Assembly (NCBI GenBank): GCA_947573745.1
Contig: CANPGX010000006.1
Location: 1-16,740, forward strand
Direction of reading: 5' to 3'
Origin: an uncultured Erysipelotrichaceae bacterium
GTDB taxonomy: Bacteria > Bacillota_I > Bacilli_A > Erysipelotrichales > Coprobacillaceae
Length of the DNA: 16,740 nt
Shown: positions 1 to 6,889 of the stretch, piece after piece
How the letters are laid out: each line of letters opens with the position of its first letter
Position numbering within the stretch: position 1 is the first letter of the stretch
The notes under the pieces: model-generated
The model's input: only the letters and a program-made list of their open reading frames with translations
The model's database searches: none
What the model was told of the DNA's origin: nothing
Made by a program: the position numbers and the translations under genes

Positions 1-271
1 TAAAGCCTAAACCACTTCTTGGATAAATTTTAAGAACCCATCCTTCTTGAATGAAAACACGAATACCGGTAGGTATTTTAATCGTTTCATGAGGTTTGAG
101 TGTGAAGTCCATCGGTGAAAAGAAATCATAACCAGCACTTCCTTTTGTCGCACGACGAGGTAATACAATACGATGATAGATACTTTCAATCATTGAAGCA
201 TCAAATAAATCCTGACTATCTTTTTTAAATTGTTCTAAACTTACTTTTTCAAAATGTGCAATTCTTTTCAT
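1..271 (-). CDS. dut: dUTP diphosphatase (dUTPase), N-terminal part; gene runs off the left edge
   Basis: Hydrolyses dUTP to dUMP and pyrophosphate in the cytoplasm, keeping uracil out of DNA and supplying dUMP for dTMP synthesis. Reading the minus strand from ATG at 271 gives 90 residues that are open at the left edge. They contain the trimeric dUTPase motifs in order: ATKGSAGYDFFSP at about 41-53 (motif 1), IPTGIRV at about 67-73 (motif 2) and YPRSGLGF at about 83-90 (motif 3). The uridine-pocket and C-terminal motifs 4 and 5 lie outside the window. The start is supported by an AAAGGA-type ribosome binding site about 8 bases upstream and a good promoter further up. The gene is divergent from soj. 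The motifs make the family call firm; completeness cannot be judged. Confidence 0.93.
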   Translation of the reverse strand, partial: MKRIAHFEKVSLEQFKKDSQDLFDASMIESIYHRIVLPRRATKGSAGYDFFSPMDFTLKPHETIKIPTGIRVFIQEGWVLKIYPRSGLGF

Positions 272-299
272 AATGAACATCCTTTCTATTGATAGTTTC

Positions 300-328
300 A
301 TTATATAAAAAGGATAGTGAATAAGCAA
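300..328 (-). promoter_or_regulatory. Sigma-A-type promoter for dut
   Basis: On the minus strand the sequence reads TTGCTT (323-328), a 17-base spacer, then TATAAT (300-305), which is a near-consensus housekeeping promoter. It sits about 30 bases upstream of the dut start at 271, so the leader is short. Confidence 0.75.
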
Positions 329-355
329 ATGAAAAATATAGAGTAGACATATGTT

Positions 356-451
356 TTATAGAAAATAAAGAACTTATAGAAACACTATAATTTGCATGTT
401 TTCACTATAAAACAAAATAAGATTATGATATAATACAGACAGTTTCTATAA
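356..451. promoter_or_regulatory. Cluster of repeated operator-like elements in the dut-soj gap
   Basis: Several related short elements crowd the soj promoter. TTATAGAAA occurs at 356-364 and 374-382 in the same direction and, inverted, at 443-451. The last two extend to a 10-bp inverted pair, TTATAGAAAC (374-383) and GTTTCTATAA (442-451). TTATAGAAACACTATAA (374-390) is a dyad with 6-bp arms. TGTTTTCACTATAAAACA (397-414) is another with 6-bp arms. CACTATAA is repeated exactly at 383-390 and 403-410, 20 bp or about two helical turns apart. The 397-414 dyad covers the -35 zone and the last copy lies at the expected transcription start. This placement suits a repressor or an autoregulator, but the binding protein is unknown. 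Confidence 0.5.
426..434 (+). promoter_or_regulatory. Extended -10 promoter for soj-parB
   Basis: TATAAT at 429-434 is preceded by TG at 426-427, the extended -10 arrangement. No good -35 hexamer lies 16-18 bases upstream, where the sequence is instead part of a dyad (397-414). Expected transcription start is near 441, giving a leader of about 30 bases. Confidence 0.65.
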
Positions 452-471
452 AAAAGTGAGGAGGAAGGTTC

Positions 472-1248
472 ATGGGTAAAGTCATTGCAATTACCAACCA
501 AAAAGGTGGTGTTGGGAAAACAACAACAAGTGTTAATCTTGCAGCTGCTTTAGCTAAACTCAAAAGACGTGTTTTACTTGTGGATATTGATCCTCAGGCA
601 AATGCAACACAGGGAATAGGTGTCGATCGTGGGGATATGCGTTCTTCAACATATGAGGTCATCGTTGAAGAAGCTACTTTAAAAAATGTGATTATTCCTA
701 CACAAGTTGAACATTTAGATATAGCACCAGCAAATATTAATTTAGCAGGCGTAGATATTGAACTTGCAGAAGTTAAAACTGGACGAGAGAGTCGTTTAAA
801 AAAAGCTTTACAGCCCTATAAAAGTGTCTATGATTATATTATTATAGATTGTCCACCTTCTTTGGGATTGCTCAATACAAACGCATTGACAGCTTGTGAT
901 TCAGTATTAATCCCGGTCCAATGTGAGTATTATGCACTAGAGGGTTTAACACAATTATTGAATACCATTAAGCTAACACAAAGTATTTTCAACCCTAAAT
1001 TGACTATTGAAGGCGTACTGTTGACGATGCTGGATGCACGTACAAACTTAGGTGTTGAAGTGATGCAAGAAGTACGAAAATACTTTAGAAATAAAGTATA
1101 CAAAACAGTGATTCCAAGAAATATTAAATTATCTGAAGCACCAAGTGCAGGTTTATGTATTTTTGATTATGATAAACAAAGTGAAGGTGCGAAGTCATAT
1201 GCTTTACTTGCAAAGGAAGTGATGATTGCTAATGAGCGAAAAAAATAA
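472..1248 (+). CDS. soj: Chromosome-partitioning ATPase ParA (Soj)
   Basis: ATP-dependent partner of ParB in origin segregation. In Bacillus the same protein also acts on the initiator DnaA. The 258-residue protein has the usual length and strong resemblance to Bacillus Soj along its length. Visible motifs are the deviant Walker A KGGVGKTT (11-18, with signature Lys11 and catalytic Lys16), the Walker A' stretch VDIDPQANAT (38-46, Asp40) and the Walker B region IIIDCPPSLGLL (about 123-134, Asp126). The C-terminal part carries PRNIKLSEAPS, typical of the family. The start has AGGAGG (459-464) seven bases upstream. It overlaps parB by 17 bases, so the two are one translationally linked operon. 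No P-loop residue is missing. Confidence 0.97.
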   Translation: MGKVIAITNQKGGVGKTTTSVNLAAALAKLKRRVLLVDIDPQANATQGIGVDRGDMRSSTYEVIVEEATLKNVIIPTQVEHLDIAPANINLAGVDIELAEVKTGRESRLKKALQPYKSVYDYIIIDCPPSLGLLNTNALTACDSVLIPVQCEYYALEGLTQLLNTIKLTQSIFNPKLTIEGVLLTMLDARTNLGVEVMQEVRKYFRNKVYKTVIPRNIKLSEAPSAGLCIFDYDKQSEGAKSYALLAKEVMIANERKK

Positions 1249-2113
1249 GACAAAAAAATTAAATAAAGGATTAGATGCTATTTTTGGTGGAGATATCAGT
1301 GAACTACTTAACGATATTGAATCTAATACACCGTCATCGAATTATGTAGAAGTTGCTTTAAAAGATATCCGTCCTAACCCTTATCAGCCTAGACGTTATT
1401 TTGATGAGGAAAAATTGGCGGAATTAGCACAATCTATTAAAGAACATGGTTTATTACAACCGGTTGTCTTAAAACCATCAACTATTTCTGGTTATGAAAT
1501 TATTTCTGGGGAACGTCGTGTACGTGCCTCAAGAAAAGCAGGATTAGAAAACATTCAGGCTATTTTGGTTGATTTCACAGAACAACAGATGTTAGAGATG
1601 GCATTGATTGAAAATATTCAAAGGGAAGATCTCAATGCTATTGAAGAGGCCAGAGCCTATAAAGCTATTATGGAAACATTAAGCTTAACGCAAGAGGAAG
1701 CTGCACAGCGATTAGGAAAATCTAGAGCTCATATTGCCAATACTTTACGTTTATTGAACTTATGTGATGAAATCCAAGATATGGTTTTAAAAGGTGAATT
1801 AAGTATGGGGCAAGTCAGACCCCTTGTGACATTACCACAAACGAAGGCTTTAGAACTTGCTAAACGGGCAGTTGCAGAAAAACTTTCTGCGCGTGAATTA
1901 GAAAATATGGCAAGATTATATATGCTCAATGCAACGAAAACGCATCAAAAGCCTGAAAAAAATAAAGAATATAGTTATGTAGAAACATTGTTACGTAGAA
2001 AATTAAAGACACGTATCAAGGTAGAAGATAAAAAAATTACAATTAAATATACAGATACACATGATTTGAATCGTATCTTAGGAATTCTAGGTGTTATTGA
2101 AGAAGGCGAATAG
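1232..2113 (+). CDS. parB: Chromosome-partitioning protein ParB (Spo0J)
   Basis: Centromere-binding CTPase clamp that loads at parS sites, spreads on nearby DNA, recruits SMC and stimulates Soj. From ATG 1232 it is 293 residues, close to the family norm. The N-terminal CTP-binding domain shows RPNPYQPRR (about 47-55), GERRVRA (93-99) and ENIQREDLN (about 127-135). A helix-turn-helix follows (TQEEAAQRLGKSRAHIANTL, about 153-172), and a basic C-terminal dimerisation domain ends the protein. A TTG at 1226 is six codon-bases further up and better spaced from the GGAAGTGAT ribosome binding site (1215-1223). ATG 1232 is preferred because it is the stronger codon, but the choice is open. The stop codon lies inside a terminator hairpin. 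Confidence 0.96.
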   Translation: MSEKNKTKKLNKGLDAIFGGDISELLNDIESNTPSSNYVEVALKDIRPNPYQPRRYFDEEKLAELAQSIKEHGLLQPVVLKPSTISGYEIISGERRVRASRKAGLENIQAILVDFTEQQMLEMALIENIQREDLNAIEEARAYKAIMETLSLTQEEAAQRLGKSRAHIANTLRLLNLCDEIQDMVLKGELSMGQVRPLVTLPQTKALELAKRAVAEKLSARELENMARLYMLNATKTHQKPEKNKEYSYVETLLRRKLKTRIKVEDKKITIKYTDTHDLNRILGILGVIEEGE

Positions 2114-2123
2114 CCTTCTTTTT
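2101..2123 (+). terminator. Rho-independent terminator of soj-parB
   Basis: Stem AGAAGGC (2101-2107) pairs with GCCTTCT (2113-2119) around a 5-base loop, followed by a T run to 2123. The last parB codons form the left arm, and the TAG stop (2111-2113) lies in the loop and the first base of the right arm. Confidence 0.85.
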
Positions 2124-2130
2124 ACATATT

Positions 2131-2157
2131 AAAAAGGACTGTTTTATTCAACAGTCC
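2131..2157 (-). terminator. Terminator of the minus-strand membrane protein gene
   Basis: On the minus strand GGACTGTT and AACAGTCC form an 8-bp stem with a 6-base loop, followed by TTTTT (complement of 2131-2135). The stop codon of the gene at 2144 lies in the loop. It is back to back with the parB terminator, so the two convergent units are insulated from each other. Confidence 0.82.
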
Positions 2158-2668
2158 TATAATCATTTTCTAATAAAGCATAAAGAGAAGTCTTTTCTAA
2201 GAAGCCATCAATCAACCATGTTTTATTTTGTTGGGTTAAGATTAATCGACCAGTAACATGATAAATTTGTTGTCCTTGAGTGTCATGCTCTACTTCAATA
2301 GTGGCTTCATAAGTATATTTATGATCTTCTAAAGCTTGGAAACTGACATCTTTTAAAGAAGTATAGCGAATATGCCAAGATTGAAATTTTGTTTGCCAAG
2401 TAGGAATAGCACTTTCTTCAAAATAACGGATAGCTTTGTCAGTAGCAAGAGGTTTTAGATTTTCTTGATAATATGGTTCTACTTCAACATTGGAAGAAAT
2501 CTTTTCTATGAGATCTTGTTGTTGGTAAGCAAGGTCTTGGTTCGTGGTATAGAAAACGGTTAAGAAATCTTTCATGACTTTCTCTTTTGAAGGAGTAGGA
2601 TGATATAATACCCAAGAAAGAACAGCAATACCTATGAAAAAAAGTATAAATTTTTGATAACGTTTCAT
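2144..2668 (-). CDS. Membrane-anchored protein of unknown function
   Basis: Not recognised. The 174-residue product starts with a basic MKRYQK followed by a single hydrophobic helix (about 7-22). It lacks a lipobox and a clear signal peptidase site, so it is probably anchored by its N-terminus with the rest outside. The outer part is polar and mixed helix/strand, ending with alternating strands (about 115-165, with VTGRLILTQQNKTWLIDGFL). Such an arrangement recalls NTF2-like extracytoplasmic domains, but that is only inference from the pattern. The start is well supported by AAAGGAGG about nine bases upstream. The gene stands alone between its own terminator and that of the transporter operon. 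No convincing promoter was found in 2669-2790. Confidence 0.75.
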   Translation of the reverse strand: MKRYQKFILFFIGIAVLSWVLYHPTPSKEKVMKDFLTVFYTTNQDLAYQQQDLIEKISSNVEVEPYYQENLKPLATDKAIRYFEESAIPTWQTKFQSWHIRYTSLKDVSFQALEDHKYTYEATIEVEHDTQGQQIYHVTGRLILTQQNKTWLIDGFLEKTSLYALLENDYRTVE

Positions 2669-2800
2669 AACCTTGATCCCTCCTTTGGCATGAAATATAG
2701 TATGAGGGTATTGATTTATTAAAATAAAGAAGAGTTATAGAAATTTTATTTACCTTAAAATAAGAATAACATAGATACAAAGTAGTCACAAGGCTTCACA

Positions 2801-2831
2801 AAAAAAACTTCATTTTGGAAATGAAGTTTTT
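2801..2831 (-). terminator. Terminator at the end of the transporter-M20 operon
   Basis: A long A/T-rich hairpin, ACTTCATTT (2807-2815) with AAATGAAGT (2819-2827) and a 3-base loop, is flanked by A runs on the left and T runs on the right. On the minus strand it is followed by a run of T directly after the operon's last gene. Because both flanks are homopolymeric it could also stop plus-strand transcripts. Confidence 0.85.
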
Positions 2832-2839
2832 ATCTTAAA

Positions 2840-4012
2840 CTATTTATTTGATGTAGATTGGATAAATTCATCCTTAACGATCTTCAATTTTTCTGGTTGA
2901 CAGATGAGATCGCAAGCCATATAAGCAATAGCTTTACTAGCATTTAATAATCCTAATTTACCTTCTTCACTAATGGTTGCACAAGCGAGTTCTTTAGAAT
3001 GCCCGGCTACATTTTCTTCCGCAATTTTTATACTTCCTTGAATCGTTGGGCATACGTAACTGACACTACCAACATCTGTAGAACCAGCACCAATTTCATT
3101 GACAGGTTCAACATTTTGTACACCAAGCAGAGTGTATTTTTCTTTTAACATATCAGCTAAGGCGTAATTGACTAATGTATCTTCATATGGGCATTCATAA
3201 ATGCTAGTTTTAAAAGTGGTTCCTGTTGCTTCACAAGCACCCTTAGCACAGGCGATAGCCTTATCCGTCACTTCTAAAGCATATTTCATGGTTGGTGCGC
3301 GGAAATAGTATTCCATAGAGGCATAAGCAGGAATAACATTAGCAGCACTACCACCATCACGAATAATCCCATGAATATAGGTTTGAGGTTCTACAAACTG
3401 ACGAAGTAAGTTGATTTGGATATAGGTCATAACGGCAGCATCTAAAGCACTAGCACCATCTTGAGGATGACAACCATGGGCATTTTTTCCAAAAAATTCA
3501 AATTTTACAGGATTAATAGCGTTAGATTTACCACCTACACCATTTTTTGTTCCGGGATGAACCATTAAAGCAACATCGACATCATTAAAAATACCCGCTT
3601 TACTCATGTGGACCTTCCCACCAAAGTTTTCTTCAGCGGGTGTTCCAATAACACGAATGGTTCCTCCAATCTCATCAGCAATATTTTTAAGTGCTTCACC
3701 AGCAGCAATTCCAATGCCAGCAATTAAATTATGACCACATCCATGACCTACTTCAGGCAAGGCATCATATTCACACATGAATGCAATGATTGGACCAGGT
3801 TTTTGGCTTTGGTATTCAGCAATAAAGTCAGTTTCACAAACAACACCTGTTTTTGTTTCAAAGCCAGCTTCAATAAGATAATGCGATAATAATTTTTGTG
3901 TTTCAAATTCTTGGAATCCTATTTCTGGATGTTCATACATCGTTTTAACAAGAGCCATATATTGATCAATATGAGATTCAATGGAATGATTGATTTGTTC
4001 ATAAAGTGTCAT
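2840..4012 (-). CDS. M20 family amidohydrolase/aminoacylase-type metallopeptidase
   Basis: Zinc-dependent hydrolase of the M20 family (aminoacylase / AbgB / PM20D2-like branch), which cleaves N-acyl or peptide-like bonds on amino acids. The 390-residue product shows the metal-site motif GHGCGHN (89-95, Cys92 and His94), the catalytic TPAEE (124-128), a conserved HP (152-153), FFGKNAHGCHP of the dimerisation domain (about 173-183) and late GAGSTDVGSVS (308-318) and AGHSKE (336-341). No signal peptide is visible, so it acts in the cytoplasm. Start 4012 is chosen over ATG 4021 because AGGAG (4022-4026) touches the latter but lies nine bases from the former. It is the last gene of a T-box-controlled amino-acid transporter operon, which suggests it processes the imported compound. 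The substrate is not known. Confidence 0.9.
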   Translation of the reverse strand: MTLYEQINHSIESHIDQYMALVKTMYEHPEIGFQEFETQKLLSHYLIEAGFETKTGVVCETDFIAEYQSQKPGPIIAFMCEYDALPEVGHGCGHNLIAGIGIAAGEALKNIADEIGGTIRVIGTPAEENFGGKVHMSKAGIFNDVDVALMVHPGTKNGVGGKSNAINPVKFEFFGKNAHGCHPQDGASALDAAVMTYIQINLLRQFVEPQTYIHGIIRDGGSAANVIPAYASMEYYFRAPTMKYALEVTDKAIACAKGACEATGTTFKTSIYECPYEDTLVNYALADMLKEKYTLLGVQNVEPVNEIGAGSTDVGSVSYVCPTIQGSIKIAEENVAGHSKELACATISEEGKLGLLNASKAIAYMACDLICQPEKLKIVKDEFIQSTSNK

Positions 4013-4028
4013 TGTATTCATCTCCTAT

Positions 4029-4916
4029 CTATTGACTTTCTTTTTCTGCAGCAATCACTTCTGTAAGATCAAAAGGCATTAAAGCTACAGCTTCTTCATA
4101 CCAAATATCAAGTTGACTTTTTCCACTGTCATCTTTTTCTCTAGCTTTATTAATGACCTGATTGACAAGTTCTTCTAAACTATCATAGCTAGGATCTTTT
4201 GAGAAAATAGCGCCTGTTTGATTATAGATGTTTTCAGGATCCATATTAAAAGTTTCTTGTGGAAGAACAGTAATGTTTGTATAAGTTTGTGTTAAAGCAA
4301 AGGCTTGTGTTGAAGTACATACAAAGGCATCAAGATCGCCTGTAGATAATTGGGCTGCTACATTGGTTGTATCTGCTAATTGAACAATATTAGCGTCGTC
4401 TACAATGGTTTGAGCCATTTCATATTGAATAGAAGCTGCTTGAGCACCGACTTTGGCATTGTGTAGACGGAAATCTTCTTTTATTTGATACTTATCAAGA
4501 TCTTCTGTTCTGATCATCAAAGCTTGCCAAGATGTATTATCTGATTCACGAGCATAACTTGCAGAGAAATCAACAACTTCAGCTCTTTTTTTAGTATAAG
4601 AGAATCCGGAGATACCAAAATCAATGGTACCTGCTTGAGCATTGGCAATGACAGTATTAAAGTCAGATTCTTGGATTCTTAATTCAACCCCAATTTCATC
4701 GGCAATGGCTTGTGCTAAAGCTATATCGCTACCAACAATTTGTCTTTTACCATCTTTATTAATATAAAATTCATACGGAGCATAATCTGGAGAAGTTCCT
4801 ACTGTGATATATCCTTGTTTTTTAATTCTTTCTAAAGCATCTTCATTATTTGAAGAACAAGCACTAAGCGTTAAGATCATTAAACATGATAGACATAATA
4901 ATAAATATTTTTTCAT
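4029..4916 (-). CDS. Amino-acid ABC transporter substrate-binding lipoprotein
   Basis: Extracellular binding component of a polar amino-acid importer. The 295-residue precursor has a lipoprotein signal peptide: MKK, a hydrophobic stretch and the lipobox LSAC with Cys20 as the lipidated residue. The mature part is a type II periplasmic-binding fold (SBP_bac_3). It opens with ITVGTSPDYAPYEFY (about 37-51) and includes the ligand-site segment DFGISGFSYTKKRAEVVDFS (about 99-118), with a conserved Arg for the substrate carboxylate. ATG 4916 is favoured over 4925 because AAAGGA abuts the upstream codon but is nine bases from 4916. It lies between the ATPase and the M20 gene with short gaps. The sequence alone does not fix the ligand; the T-box suggests arginine. 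Confidence 0.94.
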   Translation of the reverse strand: MKKYLLLCLSCLMILTLSACSSNNEDALERIKKQGYITVGTSPDYAPYEFYINKDGKRQIVGSDIALAQAIADEIGVELRIQESDFNTVIANAQAGTIDFGISGFSYTKKRAEVVDFSASYARESDNTSWQALMIRTEDLDKYQIKEDFRLHNAKVGAQAASIQYEMAQTIVDDANIVQLADTTNVAAQLSTGDLDAFVCTSTQAFALTQTYTNITVLPQETFNMDPENIYNQTGAIFSKDPSYDSLEELVNQVINKAREKDDSGKSQLDIWYEEAVALMPFDLTEVIAAEKESQ

Positions 4917-4931
4917 TTGAATCATTCCTTT

Positions 4932-5663
4932 CTACATAACTTTTTCTAAGAATTCTTGAGTACGTTTTTTCTTGGGGTGATTAAAGATATCATCAGGTGT
5001 ACCCTCTTCTAAGATAATACCTTCATCGATAAAGAGAACACGGGTAGCAACTTCTTTAGCAAAACCCATTTCGTGAGTGACGATGACAGTGGTCATCCCA
5101 CTTTTGGCTAAATCTTTAATGACATTTAGAACTTCTTTGACCATTTCTGGATCCAATGCGCTTGTGGGCTCGTCAAACAACATGACATCAGGTTCCATGG
5201 CTAAAGCTCTAGCGATAGCGACACGTTGTTTTTGTCCCCCAGATAAAGTGGAAGGATAAACATCTTTCTTATCTTCTAATCCAACTTTCTTAAGTAATTC
5301 TAAACCAAGCTGTTGTGCTGTTTCTTTATTTGTTCCTTTAACTTTAATCGGTGCTAGGGTAATATTTTCCAAGACTGTTAAATTAGGAAATAAATTAAAA
5401 TGTTGGAAAACCATACCGATATGTTCTCTGATTTTATTAAGATCAAAGCTTTTTTTATCTTTGACTGTCAAGTTTTGATCCTTGAAAATCACTTCACCGC
5501 TGGTAGGCTCTTCTAATAGATTCAAGCAACGAAGAAAAGTGGATTTTCCAGAACCAGAGGCTCCAATAACCGCAACGACTTCTCCTTTCTCAATGTGTGT
5601 TGTGATTCCTTTTAAGACCTCTAACTTTCCAAAAGATTTATGAAGATCAAGCGTTTTTAGCAT
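4932..5663 (-). CDS. Polar amino-acid ABC transporter ATPase (GlnQ/ArtP-like)
   Basis: Cytoplasmic ATPase that powers the importer made with the neighbouring permease and binding lipoprotein. The 243 residues carry every ABC element: Walker A GASGSGKST (34-42), Q-loop at Gln87 (FQHFNLF), signature LSGGQKQR (140-147), Walker B VMLFDEP (160-166, catalytic Glu165) and switch His197 (VTHEMGFA). Length and the LFPNLTVLEN stretch fit the polar amino-acid subfamily. The start codon overlaps the end of the permease gene by 17 bases, implying coupled translation; an AAAGGAG site lies about 11 bases upstream. Nothing is missing. Confidence 0.96.
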   Translation of the reverse strand: MLKTLDLHKSFGKLEVLKGITTHIEKGEVVAVIGASGSGKSTFLRCLNLLEEPTSGEVIFKDQNLTVKDKKSFDLNKIREHIGMVFQHFNLFPNLTVLENITLAPIKVKGTNKETAQQLGLELLKKVGLEDKKDVYPSTLSGGQKQRVAIARALAMEPDVMLFDEPTSALDPEMVKEVLNVIKDLAKSGMTTVIVTHEMGFAKEVATRVLFIDEGIILEEGTPDDIFNHPKKKRTQEFLEKVM

Positions 5664-6354
5664 CTTTATTCAGTCTCCTTTCTAATAAATGAAGTAATGA
5701 CGTTAAAAGTGTCGTAAGAATAAAATAGATAATACCAATAATGATGAGAGGCTCTAGAACACGATAGGTTGCACCTTGAATAATTTTTTGTTGGTACATC
5801 ACATCTGCAACACCGACAACAGAAACCATTGAAGATTCTTTGATCATCATGATAAACTCATTTCCTAATGCAGGAAGAATAGTTTTAATAGCTTGAGGTA
5901 AGATGACATAGCGCATGGTTTGATGAGCGTTAAGACCTAAAGAGCGAGCTGCTTCATTTTGCCCAACGTCAACAGCGTTGAGGCCAGAACGGAAGATTTC
6001 ACATACATAGGCACCGGAATTAATGGCTAAAGCGATGACAACCGTTATCATTAAACCAGAACGTGCACCTAATAAATCAGGAATTTTGATACCAATCTGA
6101 GGGAAACCCAGTGTCCAAAGATAAACTTGTAATAAAATCGGTGTTCCACGAATCACTTGTGTATAGGCAGTAGCCAACCAGTTAAAGATTTTAAATCGTG
6201 ATCGTTTGGCAAGTGTAGCAATAAAACCAAATAAACATCCAAGAATAACGGTGACGAATGAAATACCTATCGTTAACAAGGCACCATCTAAAAACCATGA
6301 TAGATAGGGAACCATAGAACTCATATCAATCTTAATTGCACATATATGCATCAT
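5647..6354 (-). CDS. Polar amino-acid ABC transporter permease (GlnP/ArtQ-like)
   Basis: Membrane subunit of the amino-acid importer. Taking ATG 6354 gives 235 residues with several hydrophobic helices (for example about 23-47, 102-118 and 201-222). The cytoplasmic EAA loop that docks the ATPase is at about 131-155 (GQNEAARSLGL...ILPQA), and a VIRGTPILLQ segment is typical of the His/Glu/Gln/Arg family. A longer open frame reaches 6426, but the extra residues would be translated through the T-box terminator and are rejected. AAGGAGG (6364-6370) is nine bases from ATG 6354. It is the first gene after the T-box leader, so expression of the whole operon passes through that switch. Confidence 0.94.
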   Translation of the reverse strand: MMHICAIKIDMSSMVPYLSWFLDGALLTIGISFVTVILGCLFGFIATLAKRSRFKIFNWLATAYTQVIRGTPILLQVYLWTLGFPQIGIKIPDLLGARSGLMITVVIALAINSGAYVCEIFRSGLNAVDVGQNEAARSLGLNAHQTMRYVILPQAIKTILPALGNEFIMMIKESSMVSVVGVADVMYQQKIIQGATYRVLEPLIIIGIIYFILTTLLTSLLHLLERRLNKDAKNA

Positions 6355-6377
6355 ACATTTTATCCTCCTTTTGAAAT

Positions 6378-6406
6378 AAAAAAATCTCTTGGCAAAAGCC
6401 AAGAGA
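6378..6406 (-). terminator. T-box regulatory terminator
   Basis: On the minus strand TCTCTTGGC and GCCAAGAGA form a perfect 9-bp stem with a 4-base T loop, followed by seven T residues (complement of 6378-6384). It lies just upstream of the permease ribosome binding site, and its left arm can be captured by the antiterminator. Confidence 0.93.
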
Positions 6407-6617
6407 CGTATAAACCGCGTTACCACTCTTATTGATAATAGTTGACCTATTATCCACTCTCGTCGTTAAGGGTGACAGCCCGATTATCCTATGTATTCAG
6501 ATAATCCTCTAAAAAGTGCGCTTCATCTAAATTCGCTGTTATCCGTCTTCCATCAACCACGGACTCGCTGTAACTTGAATTTAAACTACTCTCTTTCTCA
6601 TTGAGTTTATTTTCTAT
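6378..6617 (-). ncRNA. T-box riboswitch leader of the amino-acid transporter operon
   Basis: The untranslated leader reads an uncharged tRNA and then lets transcription continue. On the minus strand the T-box element AAGAGTGGTAACGCGG (near 6415-6430) is followed by a strong terminator. The alternative antiterminator is clear: AAGAG pairs with CUCUU of the terminator's left arm and GCG with CGU, leaving UGGUAAC as the bulge whose UGGU can pair with the tRNA acceptor end. Stem I is also visible: AGTA, helix UAAAUUC/GAAUUUA, distal helix UCCGU/ACGGA capped by a GAUGGAAG-type loop, and lower helix AAAGAG/CUUUUU. The specifier strand reads GAUGAAGCGCA. CGC followed by A (Arg) fits best; GCG (Ala) is the alternative. 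The specifier remains inferred. Confidence 0.92.
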
Positions 6618-6624
6618 GTGTTTC

Positions 6625-6652
6625 ATTATATCTTAAAAAATATAGCTGTCAA
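6625..6652 (-). promoter_or_regulatory. Promoter of the T-box transporter operon
   Basis: A consensus TTGACA (complement of 6647-6652) and TATAAT (complement of 6625-6630) are separated by 16 bases. Transcription should start near 6617 and give a leader of about 260 bases that contains the T-box. Confidence 0.88.
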
Positions 6653-6889
6653 CCTATAATTTTAAATTTTTTTATGTAATCTTACAGATAAAATTAAAAA
6701 TAAGGTAGTAAAGATGCCGTATTCATTTGTTGTTAATACAAACAAAGAAGGGCAATAGTGACTATATATAAGAGCCAGATTAATTAAAAGTGTAAAAAAT
6801 TAAATTATTCCTGTATAAACGGCCGTATCGTTGCTTTTATAAAATATTAAGCGTAAAATAATATTAAGGATCTATGCAAAGGGAATTAT
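6653..6889. promoter_or_regulatory. Intergenic region upstream of the XRE-membrane protein, with promoter and small repeats
   Basis: The 237-bp, very AT-rich gap holds no gene. A plausible plus-strand promoter is TTGCTT (6831-6836), a 17-base spacer and TAAAAT (6854-6859). Just upstream is a GC-rich palindrome ACGGCCGT (6819-6826). GCCGTAT is repeated at 6716-6722 and 6822-6828, and TTTGTT / AACAAA (6726-6731, 6741-6746) form a short inverted repeat. These could be binding sites for the downstream helix-turn-helix protein, but that is speculative. Confidence 0.5.

Noticed and set aside
397..414. Possible parS site (TGTTTTCACTATAAAACA)
   Set aside because: The canonical parS is a 16-bp TGTTTCACGTGAAACA. 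This dyad is 18 bp with a non-symmetric centre. It is listed only as a possible operator.
6332..6358. Short leader peptide (ATG 6358, about eight codons) next to the permease start
   Set aside because: It overlaps the permease start, has the same ribosome binding site and shows no run of a regulatory codon; the T-box already explains control.
6355..6426. N-terminal extension of the permease reading frame
   Set aside because: It runs through the T-box terminator and the ribosome binding site; the strong AAGGAGG supports ATG 6354.
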